From an uncultured Alistipes sp. (GTDB lineage: Bacteria > Bacteroidota > Bacteroidia > Bacteroidales > Rikenellaceae), in the NCBI GenBank assembly GCA_900550375.1, contig URRP01000025.1, positions 1 through 37,812 of the forward strand: 37,812 nucleotides of DNA, given 5' to 3'. Every line of letters begins with the position of its first letter. Position 1 is the stretch's first letter. The notes beneath the pieces were generated by a model that made no database searches, was not told the origin of the DNA, and worked only from the letters and a program-made list of their open reading frames with translations. The translations under genes and the position numbers were made by a program. Of the stretch, positions 20,881 to 29,892 are shown in pieces.

Positions 20881-22740
20881 TTACTCCACCTCGATCAGCA
20901 CGGCGTCGGTCTGTACGTTGTCGCCGGTCTTCACCAGAATCTGTTTCACCGTTCCGGCATAGTCCGAAGTGATGGCGTTTTCCATCTTCATCGCTTCGAG
21001 CACGGCGACCTCCTGACCGGCCTTGACGCTGTCGCCGACCTTGACCTTGATCTCCAGAATACGACCCGGCAGCGGCGCATTGACCGTATTGCCCGTGATC
21101 GGCAGCTCGGCTGCGGAAACTTCAGCGGCTTTCATCTCCTCCTTCGGAGCTTCGGCTGCTTTCTTCGCCTCGTATGCCTTCTCTTTAACGCCCGTCAGAT
21201 AGGTTTTCGCCACCATCGGGAACAATTCGAGCAGCAGCACCTCCTTCTCGTTCTCGGCGAGCTTCACGCCCCCGGCTTCGGGCAATTCGGGGTTGGGCTG
21301 CATCTGATATTTCGAAGTATCGTAGGGCGTCTCCTCACGCACGCCGGCGATCTTCAGACGGAATTCGGGATCGACCGGAACAGGTGTCTTGCCGTATTCG
21401 CCCTTGACGAGTCCCACGAACTGCGAACTCTTGGTGGTGTACATCGGGCGGCCGGCCTTCTCGTCCATCGCGCAGGCGACAGCCTGTGCACCGACGATCT
21501 GCGACGTGGGCGTCACCAGCGGCGGCAGACCCGCGGCCAGACGCACCGTCGGAATCAGCTCCATGGCACGGGGCAGAATCTCTTCGGCCTTGAGCTGCTT
21601 GAGCTGTGCGACCATGTTGGAGTACATGCCGCCCGGGATCTCGGCGTTCTTCACCAGTTCGTTGGGAGCGGGGAAGCCGAAATGGGCTTCGATCTTGTGG
21701 CAGGCCGCCAGCAGTGCCGCTTCGTCGCCGGCCTTGGCCGCTGCGATCGCCTTGTCGAATTCGGTGTCGATCTCGGCGGGCAGGGTGTCTTTCAACGGAT
21801 CGAAGGCTTTCGGTGCAGGTTTCTCGGCTCCGAAGACCGACAACTCCAGCTCCTTACGGATGCCTTTCAGTTCGCCGTTGATCTTCGCTACGGCTTCCAT
21901 ATTGGCTTGCAGCTCGATGCCGAGCTTCTTGCAGAAGACGTAGATCAGTTCGATGGCCGGAGCTCCCGTGCCTTCTGCGAAGTACCAGCAGTTGGTATCG
22001 ACGATGTCCACTCCCGCCAGAATGGCGCTCAGCACGGATGCAAGGCCGTAACCCGGGGTGCAGTGCGTGTGGAAATCGATCGGAACATCGATATGCTGCT
22101 TGAGCAGTTTGATCAGACCGCTGACGCGCATCGGAGGAATCAGTCCCGACATATCCTTGATCGTAATCATATCGGCGCCGAGTGCGGCCATCTGTTTCGC
22201 TTTATCGAGGAAATAGGCGTCGGTAAAGACCGGCTGGGGATTCTTCTTACCGGTCAACCGCGCGAAGAATCCCAGTTCGGGATATTTCGGATCGACCGTA
22301 TAGCAGACTGCGCAATCAGCGATGCCGCCGTACTGCTTGACATATTTGATGGTCGACTTGACGTTGTTCACGTCGTTCAGCGCATCGAAGATACGCATGA
22401 TGCCCAAGCCGCTCTGGATGGCGTTGCGGCAGAATCCGTCGATAATCTGATCGGTATAGGGAGCGTATCCGAAGAGATTGCGGCCGCGCGAGAGGGCGGT
22501 CAGTTTCGACACGTCGCCCACCGCCTTGTAAATCGTTTCGAGACGGGTCCACGGATTTTCATTCAGATACCGCATCACCGAATCAGGCACTGCGCCGCCC
22601 CATACTTCCATCGCATAGAAATTTGCATCCTTGTAATAGGGTAGGCATCGATCGATTTGCGCCTGCGTCATACGCGTTGCAAACGACGACTGTTGTCCGT
22701 CGCGCAGCGTCAGATCCCGGATCTTGAGAGTTTTTGCCAT
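20881..22740 (-). CDS. Oxaloacetate decarboxylase alpha / pyruvate carboxylase subunit B
   Basis: The 619-residue protein has an N-terminal HMGL-like TIM barrel (KIRDLTLRDGQQS, MEVWGGAVPD, LFGYAPYTD, FDALNDVNN, MITIKDMSGL, DFHTHCTPGYG) forming the carboxyltransferase site, with the metal-binding His pair in FHTHCT. A conserved central domain follows (PGGMYSNM, VTPTSQIVG). The C terminus is a biotinyl domain: EAMKM with the biotin Lys585. A KKAAEAPKEE Ala/Glu linker joins them. It exchanges carboxyl groups between oxaloacetate/pyruvate and biotin. The sequence cannot tell the Na+-pumping decarboxylase from a two-subunit pyruvate carboxylase, and neither the beta/gamma nor the biotin carboxylase subunit lies in this window. 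Confidence 0.92.
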   Translation of the reverse strand: MAKTLKIRDLTLRDGQQSSFATRMTQAQIDRCLPYYKDANFYAMEVWGGAVPDSVMRYLNENPWTRLETIYKAVGDVSKLTALSRGRNLFGYAPYTDQIIDGFCRNAIQSGLGIMRIFDALNDVNNVKSTIKYVKQYGGIADCAVCYTVDPKYPELGFFARLTGKKNPQPVFTDAYFLDKAKQMAALGADMITIKDMSGLIPPMRVSGLIKLLKQHIDVPIDFHTHCTPGYGLASVLSAILAGVDIVDTNCWYFAEGTGAPAIELIYVFCKKLGIELQANMEAVAKINGELKGIRKELELSVFGAEKPAPKAFDPLKDTLPAEIDTEFDKAIAAAKAGDEAALLAACHKIEAHFGFPAPNELVKNAEIPGGMYSNMVAQLKQLKAEEILPRAMELIPTVRLAAGLPPLVTPTSQIVGAQAVACAMDEKAGRPMYTTKSSQFVGLVKGEYGKTPVPVDPEFRLKIAGVREETPYDTSKYQMQPNPELPEAGGVKLAENEKEVLLLELFPMVAKTYLTGVKEKAYEAKKAAEAPKEEMKAAEVSAAELPITGNTVNAPLPGRILEIKVKVGDSVKAGQEVAVLEAMKMENAITSDYAGTVKQILVKTGDNVQTDAVLIEVE

Positions 22741-22804
22741 AATAACAATAAAGTTAATTTTGATGAATTTACGTATTCAGATCGATTTGCTGTTATTTTT
22801 ATAA

Positions 22805-22835
22805 CAAATGTAACCAATTTCTTTTATTAAACAAA
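22805..22835 (-). promoter_or_regulatory. Promoter of the oxaloacetate decarboxylase-type gene
   Basis: On the minus strand TTTG (22835-22832), 19 nt, then TACATTTG (22812-22805), a perfect consensus. The leader to ATG 22740 is about 60 nt. Confidence 0.75.
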
Positions 22836-23132
22836 TAAAACAGCAAAAAAGATAACACAATCTTCGGATTTTTCGCATTCTCTCTGCAATCCGTAACGAT
22901 CTGCCGATTTCGGCTCCGCTTCCGCATGGCGGAAACGCGGAAAATAGTATGCTTGTCCGTCATTTCAATTGCTTGTTTATGGAGTTTTTTCTCGGCAGCG
23001 CAAAGCCATGTCGGCAGTTCGCCGCGTGGGACGGCGGCGGACTGCATCTTGCATACGCTCTTGCAGTTCAGGCCACCGGCGGCGAATTGCCGATAAGCAA
23101 CGTATTTTATGTGAAAAAAGGTATGAGGCATT
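22836..23132. other. Intergenic stretch, nothing identified
   Basis: About 300 nt between two divergent promoters. Short open frames on both strands (for example 22949-23143 plus) have no motif, no clear start site and no family resemblance. The middle part is GC-rich and has some self-complementary segments (CGGCAGTTCGCCG, CCACCGGCGGCG), but no RNA family was recognised. Confidence 0.45.
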
Positions 23133-23167
23133 TTTGCGGGTAAGCATTAATTTTTTTACTAACTTTG
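23133..23167 (+). promoter_or_regulatory. Promoter of SSS transporter unit
   Basis: TTTG (23133-23136), 23 nt, then TAACTTTG (23160-23167). The spacer is longer than the usual 19-20. The ATG is 46 nt after the -7 box. Confidence 0.55.
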
Positions 23168-23213
23168 TTCTCTTGGAGCGAGGTGCGCTCCGCCCGAACT
23201 TAAAAACTACTTC

Positions 23214-24668
23214 ATGACCCCCGCAGCAGTCATCCTCACGGTCGCCGTCTATATCGCCGTCCTGTTCGTCGTCGCATACTTTTCGGGCCGCAAGGCCGAC
23301 AACGCCGGCTTTTTTACAGGCAACCGCCGTACTCCTTGGTTCATGGCCGCTTTCGCCATGATCGGGGCCGCCATGTCGGGCGTGACGTTCATCTCGGTAC
23401 CCGGATCGGTTGCCGCCGACTCCTTCTCCTATATGCAGATGGTGCTGGGCTTCACAGTAGGGCAGATGGTCGTCGCCTTCGTGCTGATTCCGCTCTTCTA
23501 CAAGTTGAAGGTGGTGTCGCTCTACGAGTATCTCGACGACCGTTTCGGCGTCAGTTCGCACCGCACCGGAGCGTGGTTCTTCTTCATCTCCAAGTCGCTG
23601 GGCGCGGCACTGCGCGTCTATGTCGTCTGCGCCGTCATGCAGCTGCTCGTCTTCGATCACTACGGACTGCCGTTCTGGATCAACATGGTCGTCACGATGT
23701 TCTTCGTCTGGCTCTATACACAGCAGGGCGGTGTCAAATCGCTGATCTGGACCGATACGCTCAAAACGGTCTGTCTGGTTGCGAGCGTCGTGCTCTGCAT
23801 CGTCTTCATCGTCCGCGAACTGGGGCTGTCATTCCCCGCAGCGCTCGAAGCCGTGCAGCAGAGTCCCTATTCGCAGGTCTTCTTCTTCGACGATCCCCGT
23901 TCGGCGCACTACTTCTGGAAGATGTTCTGGGCGGGTGTCTTCACGCTGATCGCCATGACGGGACTCGATCAGGACATGATGCAGCGCAACCTGAGCTGCG
24001 CCTCGCCGCGCGACTCGCAGAAAAATATCGTACTGACGGCCCTGAGCCAGATGGTGGTCATCTACCTCTTCCTGATGCTGGGTGTCTTTCTCTATCTCTA
24101 TATGGAGGCCAACGCCCTCGCAATGCCCGAAAAGAGCGATCAGGTCTTCTCGCTCGTGGCCGTCGGCAGCGGCCTGCCCGTGGCTGTCGGCATCCTTTTC
24201 GTAATAGGGTTGATCTCGAGCACCTATTCGGCGGCAGGTTCGGCGCTCACGGCGCTCACCACCTCCTTTACAGTCGATATTCTGGAGGGCACACGCCGCT
24301 ACGACGACCGGCGGCTGACCCGTATCCGCCGGCGCGTGCACGTCGGCATGGCGGTATTTATGGGATTGCTGATCCTCTGTTTCGAGGCTTTCGGCAACGA
24401 CAGCGTCATCAACCTCGTCTACAAGGTGGCCAGCTACACCTATGGCCCGATTCTGGGAATGTTCGCCTTCGGCATATTTACCCGCTGGAAGGTACGCGAC
24501 CGGTGGATGCCGCTCGTGGCCGTCGCAGCGCCGCTGCTGAGTGCACTGCTGCAATATGCGGCCCGTGTGTGGTGGAACTACCATATCGGTTTCGAATTAT
24601 TAATCTATAACGCCCTGTTCACCCTGCTGGGCATGTTGCTGCTGGTTCGTAAAAAAGATGAAAAATAG
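23214..24668 (+). CDS. Sodium/solute symporter (SSS family)
   Basis: The 484-residue protein is a polytopic inner-membrane carrier of the sodium:solute symporter family, with about 13 hydrophobic segments. Family landmarks are FTGNRRTPWFMAAFAMIGAAMSGVTFISVPG near the N terminus (helix with the Na+-site small residues), YEYLDDRFG, GGVKSLIWTD, TGLDQDMMQRNLSC and LISSTYSAAGSALTALTTSFTVDI. The substrate cannot be read from the sequence; sialic acid, sugars and amino acids are all possible. Its stop overlaps the start of the amidase gene by 11 nt, so the two are translated together. This suggests that the transported solute could be a product of cell-wall breakdown. Confidence 0.88.
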   Translation: MTPAAVILTVAVYIAVLFVVAYFSGRKADNAGFFTGNRRTPWFMAAFAMIGAAMSGVTFISVPGSVAADSFSYMQMVLGFTVGQMVVAFVLIPLFYKLKVVSLYEYLDDRFGVSSHRTGAWFFFISKSLGAALRVYVVCAVMQLLVFDHYGLPFWINMVVTMFFVWLYTQQGGVKSLIWTDTLKTVCLVASVVLCIVFIVRELGLSFPAALEAVQQSPYSQVFFFDDPRSAHYFWKMFWAGVFTLIAMTGLDQDMMQRNLSCASPRDSQKNIVLTALSQMVVIYLFLMLGVFLYLYMEANALAMPEKSDQVFSLVAVGSGLPVAVGILFVIGLISSTYSAAGSALTALTTSFTVDILEGTRRYDDRRLTRIRRRVHVGMAVFMGLLILCFEAFGNDSVINLVYKVASYTYGPILGMFAFGIFTRWKVRDRWMPLVAVAAPLLSALLQYAARVWWNYHIGFELLIYNALFTLLGMLLLVRKKDEK

Positions 24669-27627
24669 ACTCCTTATCCTGTTCCTGCCGCTGCTGCTGT
24701 CGGTTGCACCGGCCGCCGCCAAAGGCATCTCGGCCGAAAAGCAAAAAGAGATTTCCCAGATGCTCACCCGCATTCTCGACCGCGAGGTGCTCGGCTGCAA
24801 GACGAACATCACGCAGGTCGTCGATGCGGGCAACCGTCTGACGTTCTATGCCTCGATCGGTATGTCGTATTACCCTTTTCGGGAGGAGAACGTGGCGGCG
24901 ATCTACGACTCGATCCGCAGCGTGCTGCCCGCTTCGCTCGCCCGCCGGCGGCTGTCGCTCGTGACGGACAAGCACACCATCGAAGAGCTGATTCCGCAGA
25001 TTTATCGCGGCGGCAGTCGGGGCAAGACCTTCACCAACCGCTCGGACCGTCCGCTGGTGACGCGCCTGTCATCGCCCGTGCAACCGACGCACGGACTTAC
25101 GGGACGCCATATCGCGATGTGGCAGAGCCACGGCCGTTATTTCGATCAGGAGGAGAACCGTTGGCGCTGGCAGCGTTCGCGGCTGTGGGAGACCTGCGAA
25201 GACCTCTACACCCAAAGTTACGTCGTTCCCTATCTGGTGCCGATGCTCGAACGGGCAGGCGCCAACGTGCTGTTGCCGCGCGAGCGTGACGTGCAAACCG
25301 AAGAGGCGATCGCCGACAACGACGCAGGCGTGGACGAAGGATCGTCCTACCTCGAAGTTACGGGCGATCGCCGCTGGTTCGACGCTGGAGCGGGATTTGC
25401 ACATAAGCGCGAGGTCTATGTCGAATGCGAAAATCCCTTTACGGAGGGCACCGCGCGCGGCGTACAGACCGTGACCGACGGACACGAGAGCCGTGCCGAA
25501 TGGAGTGCCGATCTGCCCGCAAGCGGCGAATACGCAGTCTACGTCTCCTACAAGACTGTCGACCGCAGTTCGGAGGATGCCCTCTACACGGTGCACCATC
25601 TGGGCGGCGAGAGCCGTTTCGCCGTCAATCAGACCATGGGCGGCGGCACATGGATCTATCTGGGAACGTTCCGCTTCGCGGCGGGACAGAATCCGGCGGT
25701 GGTCACGCTGAGCAACCGCTCGTCGAAGAAAAACCACGTCGTGACAGCCGACGCCGTGAAGATCGGCGGCGGCATGGGCAACATCGCCCGCACGCCCGCT
25801 GCGGAACTCCGCACGCAGGACACCGAATACTTCTGCGAGCCGAGCGGCTATCCCCGTTTCTGCGAGGGCGCCCGCTACTGGCTGCAATGGGCGGGATTCC
25901 CCGAAACGGTCTACCGCCAGAAAGAGGGGTTGGATGACTACAAGGAGGATTATATGTCGCGCGCCCACTGGGTCAATGCGCTGATGGGCGGCTCCGAACG
26001 GCTGCCCGACGAGGAGGGGCTGCATATCCCCGTCGACATGGCGCTGGCCTTCCACTCCGACGCCGGCGTGCGCCGCAACGACGAGACGATCGGTACGCTG
26101 GGTATCTTCTTCACGCAGGAGAACAAGGGACGCTTCGAAGGGGGCGCCAGCCGCTATCTGTCGCGCGATCTGACGGATCTGGTGATGAGCCAGATCGTCG
26201 GTGACATCCGTGCCACCTTCGAACCCCAATGGCGCCGGCGCGGACTGTGGAACCGTTCCTACTACGAAGCACGTGTGCCTGCCGCTCCCACGATGCTGCT
26301 CGAACTGCTGTCGCACCAGAATTTCGCCGACATGCGCTACGGCAGCGATCCGCGTTTCAAGTTCCTCGTATCGCGTGCCATCTACAAGGCGATTTTACGT
26401 TATATCTCCTTCCAGTACGGACGGCCCTGTATCGTCCAGCCCCTGCCCGTCGAAGGGTTCTCGGCGACCTTTACCGAACGCGACGACGAGGTGCGGCTGC
26501 AATGGCACGGCGTGGAGGACCCGCTCGAAGAGAGCGCTTCACCGACGGGATACGTCCTTTACACCCGCATCGGCGACGGCGATTTCGACAACGGCGTGCC
26601 GGTCGGCGGAACGTCGACCGTCGTACGGCAGGAACCGGAGGTGATTTACAGCTACCGCATCACGGCGACCAATGCCGGCGGCGAAAGTTTCCCGAGCGAG
26701 ACGCTCTCGGCGGCTTGGACGCCCGAACCGAAGGGGCGCGTGCTGGTGATCAACGGCTTCGACCGCGTGAGCGCGCCGCTGAGTATTCAGGGCGATTCGC
26801 TGGCGGGGTTCTACCGCCGGCTGGACAGCGGGGCGGCCGACCGTCGCGACATCTCCTTCATCGGCGAGCAGCGGGTGTTCGACCGGCGGCTCTCCGAAGC
26901 GGAGAACGACGAGGAGGCGCTCGGATCGTGTTACAGCGACTACGCTACGCAGGTACTCGGAGGCAATACGTTCGATTACCCGCGCCTGCACGGCGTTTCG
27001 ATCCTGCGGGCAGGCTACTCCTTCTGTTCGACCTCAGCCGCGGCATTGGCAGCGGGGGAGGTGAAGACCGACGATTACTTCTTCATGGATGTGATTCTCG
27101 GCAAACAGCGCTCCGTCGAAATGGGACGCGGTACGAGCGGCGTCGAATTCCGCGTCTTTCCCGAAGGATTGCAGCGCGCGCTGCGCGATTTCACAGCTTC
27201 GGGACGTTCGCTCTTCCTGTCGGGCAGCTTCATCGCCACCGACCCGTGGCAGTCGTCCGCAGCGACGGACGACGAGCGCGCCTTCGTGAAATCGGTTTTG
27301 CGGTACGGTTATCGCGGCGGGCAGGCTTCGCGAAGGGGCGAGGCGCGCGTCGTCGCTTCGCCGGCGCGGATGGCGCGCGATCGTTACTATTTCAATACAG
27401 AGCCATGCCGCGATTTCTATTCCGTCGAGGCGCCCGACGCACTCGCTCCGGTCGAGGGAGGATTCACCGTCATGCGCTACGACGACGGTGACCAGACCGC
27501 CGCCGTAGGCTATACGGGCGGCTACCGTTCGCTGGCAATGGGATTCCCCTTCGAAGCGATTGTCGACGAGGGCCAGCGGGATCGGCTGATGCGGCAGATC
27601 ATGGATTTTCTCGAACCACGTAAATAA
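24658..27627 (+). CDS. N-acetylmuramoyl-L-alanine amidase interrupted by golvesin-like domain, with FN3 module
   Basis: The 989-residue protein begins with a signal peptide (LLILFLPLLLSVAPAAA). After an unknown domain (about 25-125) comes an Amidase_3-like fold split in two. The first half holds GLTGRHIAMWQSHGRYF (His151 and His158); the second resumes near residue 385 and holds ALAFHSDAGV (His466) and MLLELLSHQNFADM (Glu549 plus His). Between them, about 230-375, is a golvesin C-terminal-like beta-sandwich (EVYVECENPF, SGEYAVYVSYKT, GGGTWIYLGTFRF, VTADAVKIGGG). Then an FN3 module (about 600-685: VRLQWHGVEDP, YSYRITATNAGGES) and a large C-terminal alpha/beta domain (GRVLVINGFDRVSAPL). It should cut amide bonds in peptidoglycan in the periplasm or outside. 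Not all zinc ligands can be assigned with certainty. Confidence 0.78.
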   Translation: MKNRLLILFLPLLLSVAPAAAKGISAEKQKEISQMLTRILDREVLGCKTNITQVVDAGNRLTFYASIGMSYYPFREENVAAIYDSIRSVLPASLARRRLSLVTDKHTIEELIPQIYRGGSRGKTFTNRSDRPLVTRLSSPVQPTHGLTGRHIAMWQSHGRYFDQEENRWRWQRSRLWETCEDLYTQSYVVPYLVPMLERAGANVLLPRERDVQTEEAIADNDAGVDEGSSYLEVTGDRRWFDAGAGFAHKREVYVECENPFTEGTARGVQTVTDGHESRAEWSADLPASGEYAVYVSYKTVDRSSEDALYTVHHLGGESRFAVNQTMGGGTWIYLGTFRFAAGQNPAVVTLSNRSSKKNHVVTADAVKIGGGMGNIARTPAAELRTQDTEYFCEPSGYPRFCEGARYWLQWAGFPETVYRQKEGLDDYKEDYMSRAHWVNALMGGSERLPDEEGLHIPVDMALAFHSDAGVRRNDETIGTLGIFFTQENKGRFEGGASRYLSRDLTDLVMSQIVGDIRATFEPQWRRRGLWNRSYYEARVPAAPTMLLELLSHQNFADMRYGSDPRFKFLVSRAIYKAILRYISFQYGRPCIVQPLPVEGFSATFTERDDEVRLQWHGVEDPLEESASPTGYVLYTRIGDGDFDNGVPVGGTSTVVRQEPEVIYSYRITATNAGGESFPSETLSAAWTPEPKGRVLVINGFDRVSAPLSIQGDSLAGFYRRLDSGAADRRDISFIGEQRVFDRRLSEAENDEEALGSCYSDYATQVLGGNTFDYPRLHGVSILRAGYSFCSTSAAALAAGEVKTDDYFFMDVILGKQRSVEMGRGTSGVEFRVFPEGLQRALRDFTASGRSLFLSGSFIATDPWQSSAATDDERAFVKSVLRYGYRGGQASRRGEARVVASPARMARDRYYFNTEPCRDFYSVEAPDALAPVEGGFTVMRYDDGDQTAAVGYTGGYRSLAMGFPFEAIVDEGQRDRLMRQIMDFLEPRK

Positions 27628-27661
27628 CAAATTAACAATATATTAAATATATTTATCTATT

Positions 27662-28111
27662 ATGTCACTCGAACAACAGATTTCGAAGGGTATCATGGAG
27701 GCCATGAAGGCCAAGGAGCCCGTGCGTTTGCAGACGCTGCGCAACATCAAGAAGTATATCATCGAGGCGAAAACCGCCGGTACGGAGATCACCGAACTGC
27801 CCGACGCCGACGTGCTGAAGATCATTTCGAAGCTGGCCAAGCAGGGCAGCGATTCGGCGGAGATCTACCGACAACAGAACCGTGCGGATCTGGCGGAAGA
27901 AGAGCTGGCGCAGGTCGAGGTATTGCAGGAGTTTCTGCCCAAGCAGCTGTCGCCCGAGGCACTGACCGCAGCGGTCAAGGCTGTCATCGCCGAGGTGGGC
28001 GCCACCTCGATGAAGGAGATGGGCAAGGTGATGGGCGTCGCCTCGAAGCGGCTGGCCGGACAGGCCGACGGCAAGGATATCTCGGCCAAGGTCAAGGAAC
28101 TGCTGAGCTGA
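27662..28111 (+). CDS. GatB/YqeY-domain protein
   Basis: The 149-residue cytoplasmic protein matches the YqeY family: MSLEQQISKGIMEAMKAKEPVRLQTLRNIKKYI, then EVLQEFLPKQLSPEAL and a C-terminal MKEMGKVMGVASKRLAGQADGKDISAKVKELL, the helical segment shared with the GatB tail domain that binds tRNA. YqeY itself has no proven activity. It starts 34 nt after the amidase, without a clear promoter. The transporter gene begins 1 nt after its stop, so these are probably one transcript. Confidence 0.9.
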   Translation: MSLEQQISKGIMEAMKAKEPVRLQTLRNIKKYIIEAKTAGTEITELPDADVLKIISKLAKQGSDSAEIYRQQNRADLAEEELAQVEVLQEFLPKQLSPEALTAAVKAVIAEVGATSMKEMGKVMGVASKRLAGQADGKDISAKVKELLS

Positions 28112-28112
28112 G

Positions 28113-29021
28113 ATGACCTTTCCGCATCCGCATAACCTGCGCACCGTTTCGATGCCGCTCGGGATGGTGGTCGGAGCGATGTTCTGCCGGCCGATCGCAG
28201 CATTGGAAGCAGCAAGCGACGGGATGATTACCCCGTCGCTTATCTTCCTGATGCTCTTTTTCACCTTCTGCCGCGTCAACGTGCGCAATATGCGGCTGCA
28301 ACCGCTCCATCTCTGGCTGCTGACAGCGCAGATTCTCTTCAGCATGGCGGTTTACGCAATCCTGCTGCCGTTCAGTCAGACGGTAGCGCAGGGCGGAATG
28401 ATCTGCGTGCTGACACCGATTGCGATGGCCGCGGTCGTGATCGGCGGGATGCTGGGCGCCGACATCGTTTCGATGACGACCTTCAGCCTGCTCTGCAACA
28501 TGACCATCGCGCTCGTCGCGCCGGTGATACTTACGCTGACGGGCAACGGCGACTGTTCGCTGGCCGTCATACTGGCCAAAGTCGCGCCGCTGCTGATTCT
28601 GCCTTTCGCCGCCGCGCAGGCCTGCCGTGCCCTGACGCCGAAAATCAGCGGCTGGGTAGCCGCTCACAGTCAGATTTCGTTCTACCTATGGCTCGTGTCG
28701 CTGACCGTTATCATCGGGCGCACGACGACCTTTATTCTGGATCACCCGGAGGCCGACGGCGCCGTCGAAACCGCATCGGCCGCTGTTGCGCTTGTCATCT
28801 GTCTGGTGCAGTTCGCCTTCGGCCGCTGGCTGGGGCGCCGTTACGGCGATGCAGTCGCCGGCGGGCAATCGCTCGGACAGAAGAATACGGTGCTGGCGGT
28901 ATGGATGGCGCAGTCGTTTCTCGATCCGATCTCGTCGGTAGCCCCGACAGCCTATATTGTCTGGCAGAACTTCGTGAACTCCTACCAGATCTGGAGAAAA
29001 GACCGAGAAACAAATCGGTAA
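28113..29021 (+). CDS. BASS-type (bile acid:Na+ symporter-like) transporter
   Basis: The 302-residue protein has about nine hydrophobic segments. It resembles the bile acid:sodium symporter superfamily: PLGMVVGAMFC at the start, LTPIAMAAVVIGGMLGAD in the core, and GQSLGQKNTVLAVWMAQSFLDPISSVAPTAYIVWQN near the end, where the E/Q-G-x-x-N-T-x-L-A motif of the family is seen. Substrate unknown; gut Bacteroidota members are not all bile acid carriers. It begins 1 nt after the YqeY stop and should be co-transcribed. The 100 nt between it and the convergent LytTR gene contain no clear terminator. Confidence 0.75.
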   Translation: MTFPHPHNLRTVSMPLGMVVGAMFCRPIAALEAASDGMITPSLIFLMLFFTFCRVNVRNMRLQPLHLWLLTAQILFSMAVYAILLPFSQTVAQGGMICVLTPIAMAAVVIGGMLGADIVSMTTFSLLCNMTIALVAPVILTLTGNGDCSLAVILAKVAPLLILPFAAAQACRALTPKISGWVAAHSQISFYLWLVSLTVIIGRTTTFILDHPEADGAVETASAAVALVICLVQFAFGRWLGRRYGDAVAGGQSLGQKNTVLAVWMAQSFLDPISSVAPTAYIVWQNFVNSYQIWRKDRETNR

Positions 29022-29121
29022 ATGCCTCCTTTCGGCCGGCATTACGCATATTCCGTCACCCGAACCAGGCGCAGCCGCGCAGTCGAGCAACGGCCGGCGG
29101 AATAGCAGGGATCCGACAAAA

Positions 29122-29892
29122 TCAATAGTTCAGCCACGCCTTGAAGGCGGAGATTTTCTCCTCGCTGATCGTGATTTTATCCTTATGAGCGGGTCGTACC
29201 GTAACCGACACCTTGCCGTTGAAGTAGGGTTCGATATGGGTGATAGCGCCTACGCTCAACAATATCTGCCGGTTCGCACGGAAAAACCGATCGGGATCGA
29301 GCTGTTCTTCAAGACGGGTCAAAGGCAGGTCGACGACATGGTGTTTTCCCTCGTTCGTCACGGCGGTCGTCACCTTGTTTTCCGAATAGAAATAGGCGAT
29401 CTGCTCGACCTGCAAGGTGCGGAGTTTATCGACGCCGGTAATGAGGAAGCGGGTGCGAAAACGCTTTTCTCGGCGTTGCAGCGCATCGAGCAGCGTATCT
29501 AAATAGTTATCGGAATGGGCATACGCTCCTGTGAGCGTTTCGTATTTGCAGATCGCCTCGGCAAGGCGCTGCTCGTCGACCGGTTTGAGAATGTAGTCGA
29601 TGCTGTTCACGCTGAACGCGCGGATGGCATATTCGTCGTAGGCGGTGGTAAAGATCACGGCAGACGAAGGTTTGGCCAGTGAGAGCAGCTCGAAAGAGGT
29701 GCCGTCGGAGAGTTGGATATCCAGAAACAGCAGGTCGGGATGTTTGTTCGCGGCGAACCACTGCACGGCCTCCTCGATAGTGCCCGGCAGCAGCGTGATT
29801 TCCCATTCGGGACGCACACGGGCGATCAGCGAATGGAGCAGACGGGCCGCGGGAACCTCGTCTTCGACGATTGCAACACGTAGTTTATTCAT
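29122..29892 (-). CDS. LytTR-family response regulator
   Basis: The 256-residue protein has a full receiver domain (1-120) with the acidic pair VEDE, phosphoacceptor Asp in LLFLDIQLSDG, Thr in FTTAYDEYA and Lys in ILKPVDE. The C-terminal LytTR DNA-binding domain follows (about 150-250: RTRFLITGVDKLRTLQVEQIAYFYSENKVT, FRANRQILLSVGAITHIEPYFNGK). It is intact. It overlaps the 3' end of its kinase gene by 8 nt, so the two form one two-component unit downstream of the efflux genes. Its targets are not evident; no LytTR-type direct repeat was recognised nearby. Confidence 0.92.
   Translation of the reverse strand: MNKLRVAIVEDEVPAARLLHSLIARVRPEWEITLLPGTIEEAVQWFAANKHPDLLFLDIQLSDGTSFELLSLAKPSSAVIFTTAYDEYAIRAFSVNSIDYILKPVDEQRLAEAICKYETLTGAYAHSDNYLDTLLDALQRREKRFRTRFLITGVDKLRTLQVEQIAYFYSENKVTTAVTNEGKHHVVDLPLTRLEEQLDPDRFFRANRQILLSVGAITHIEPYFNGKVSVTVRPAHKDKITISEEKISAFKAWLNY

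Noticed and set aside
22799..23143. Small proteins on either strand between the divergent promoters
   Set aside because: Both candidates overlap each other or the promoter of the oxaloacetate decarboxylase-type gene and show no motif or conserved feature.
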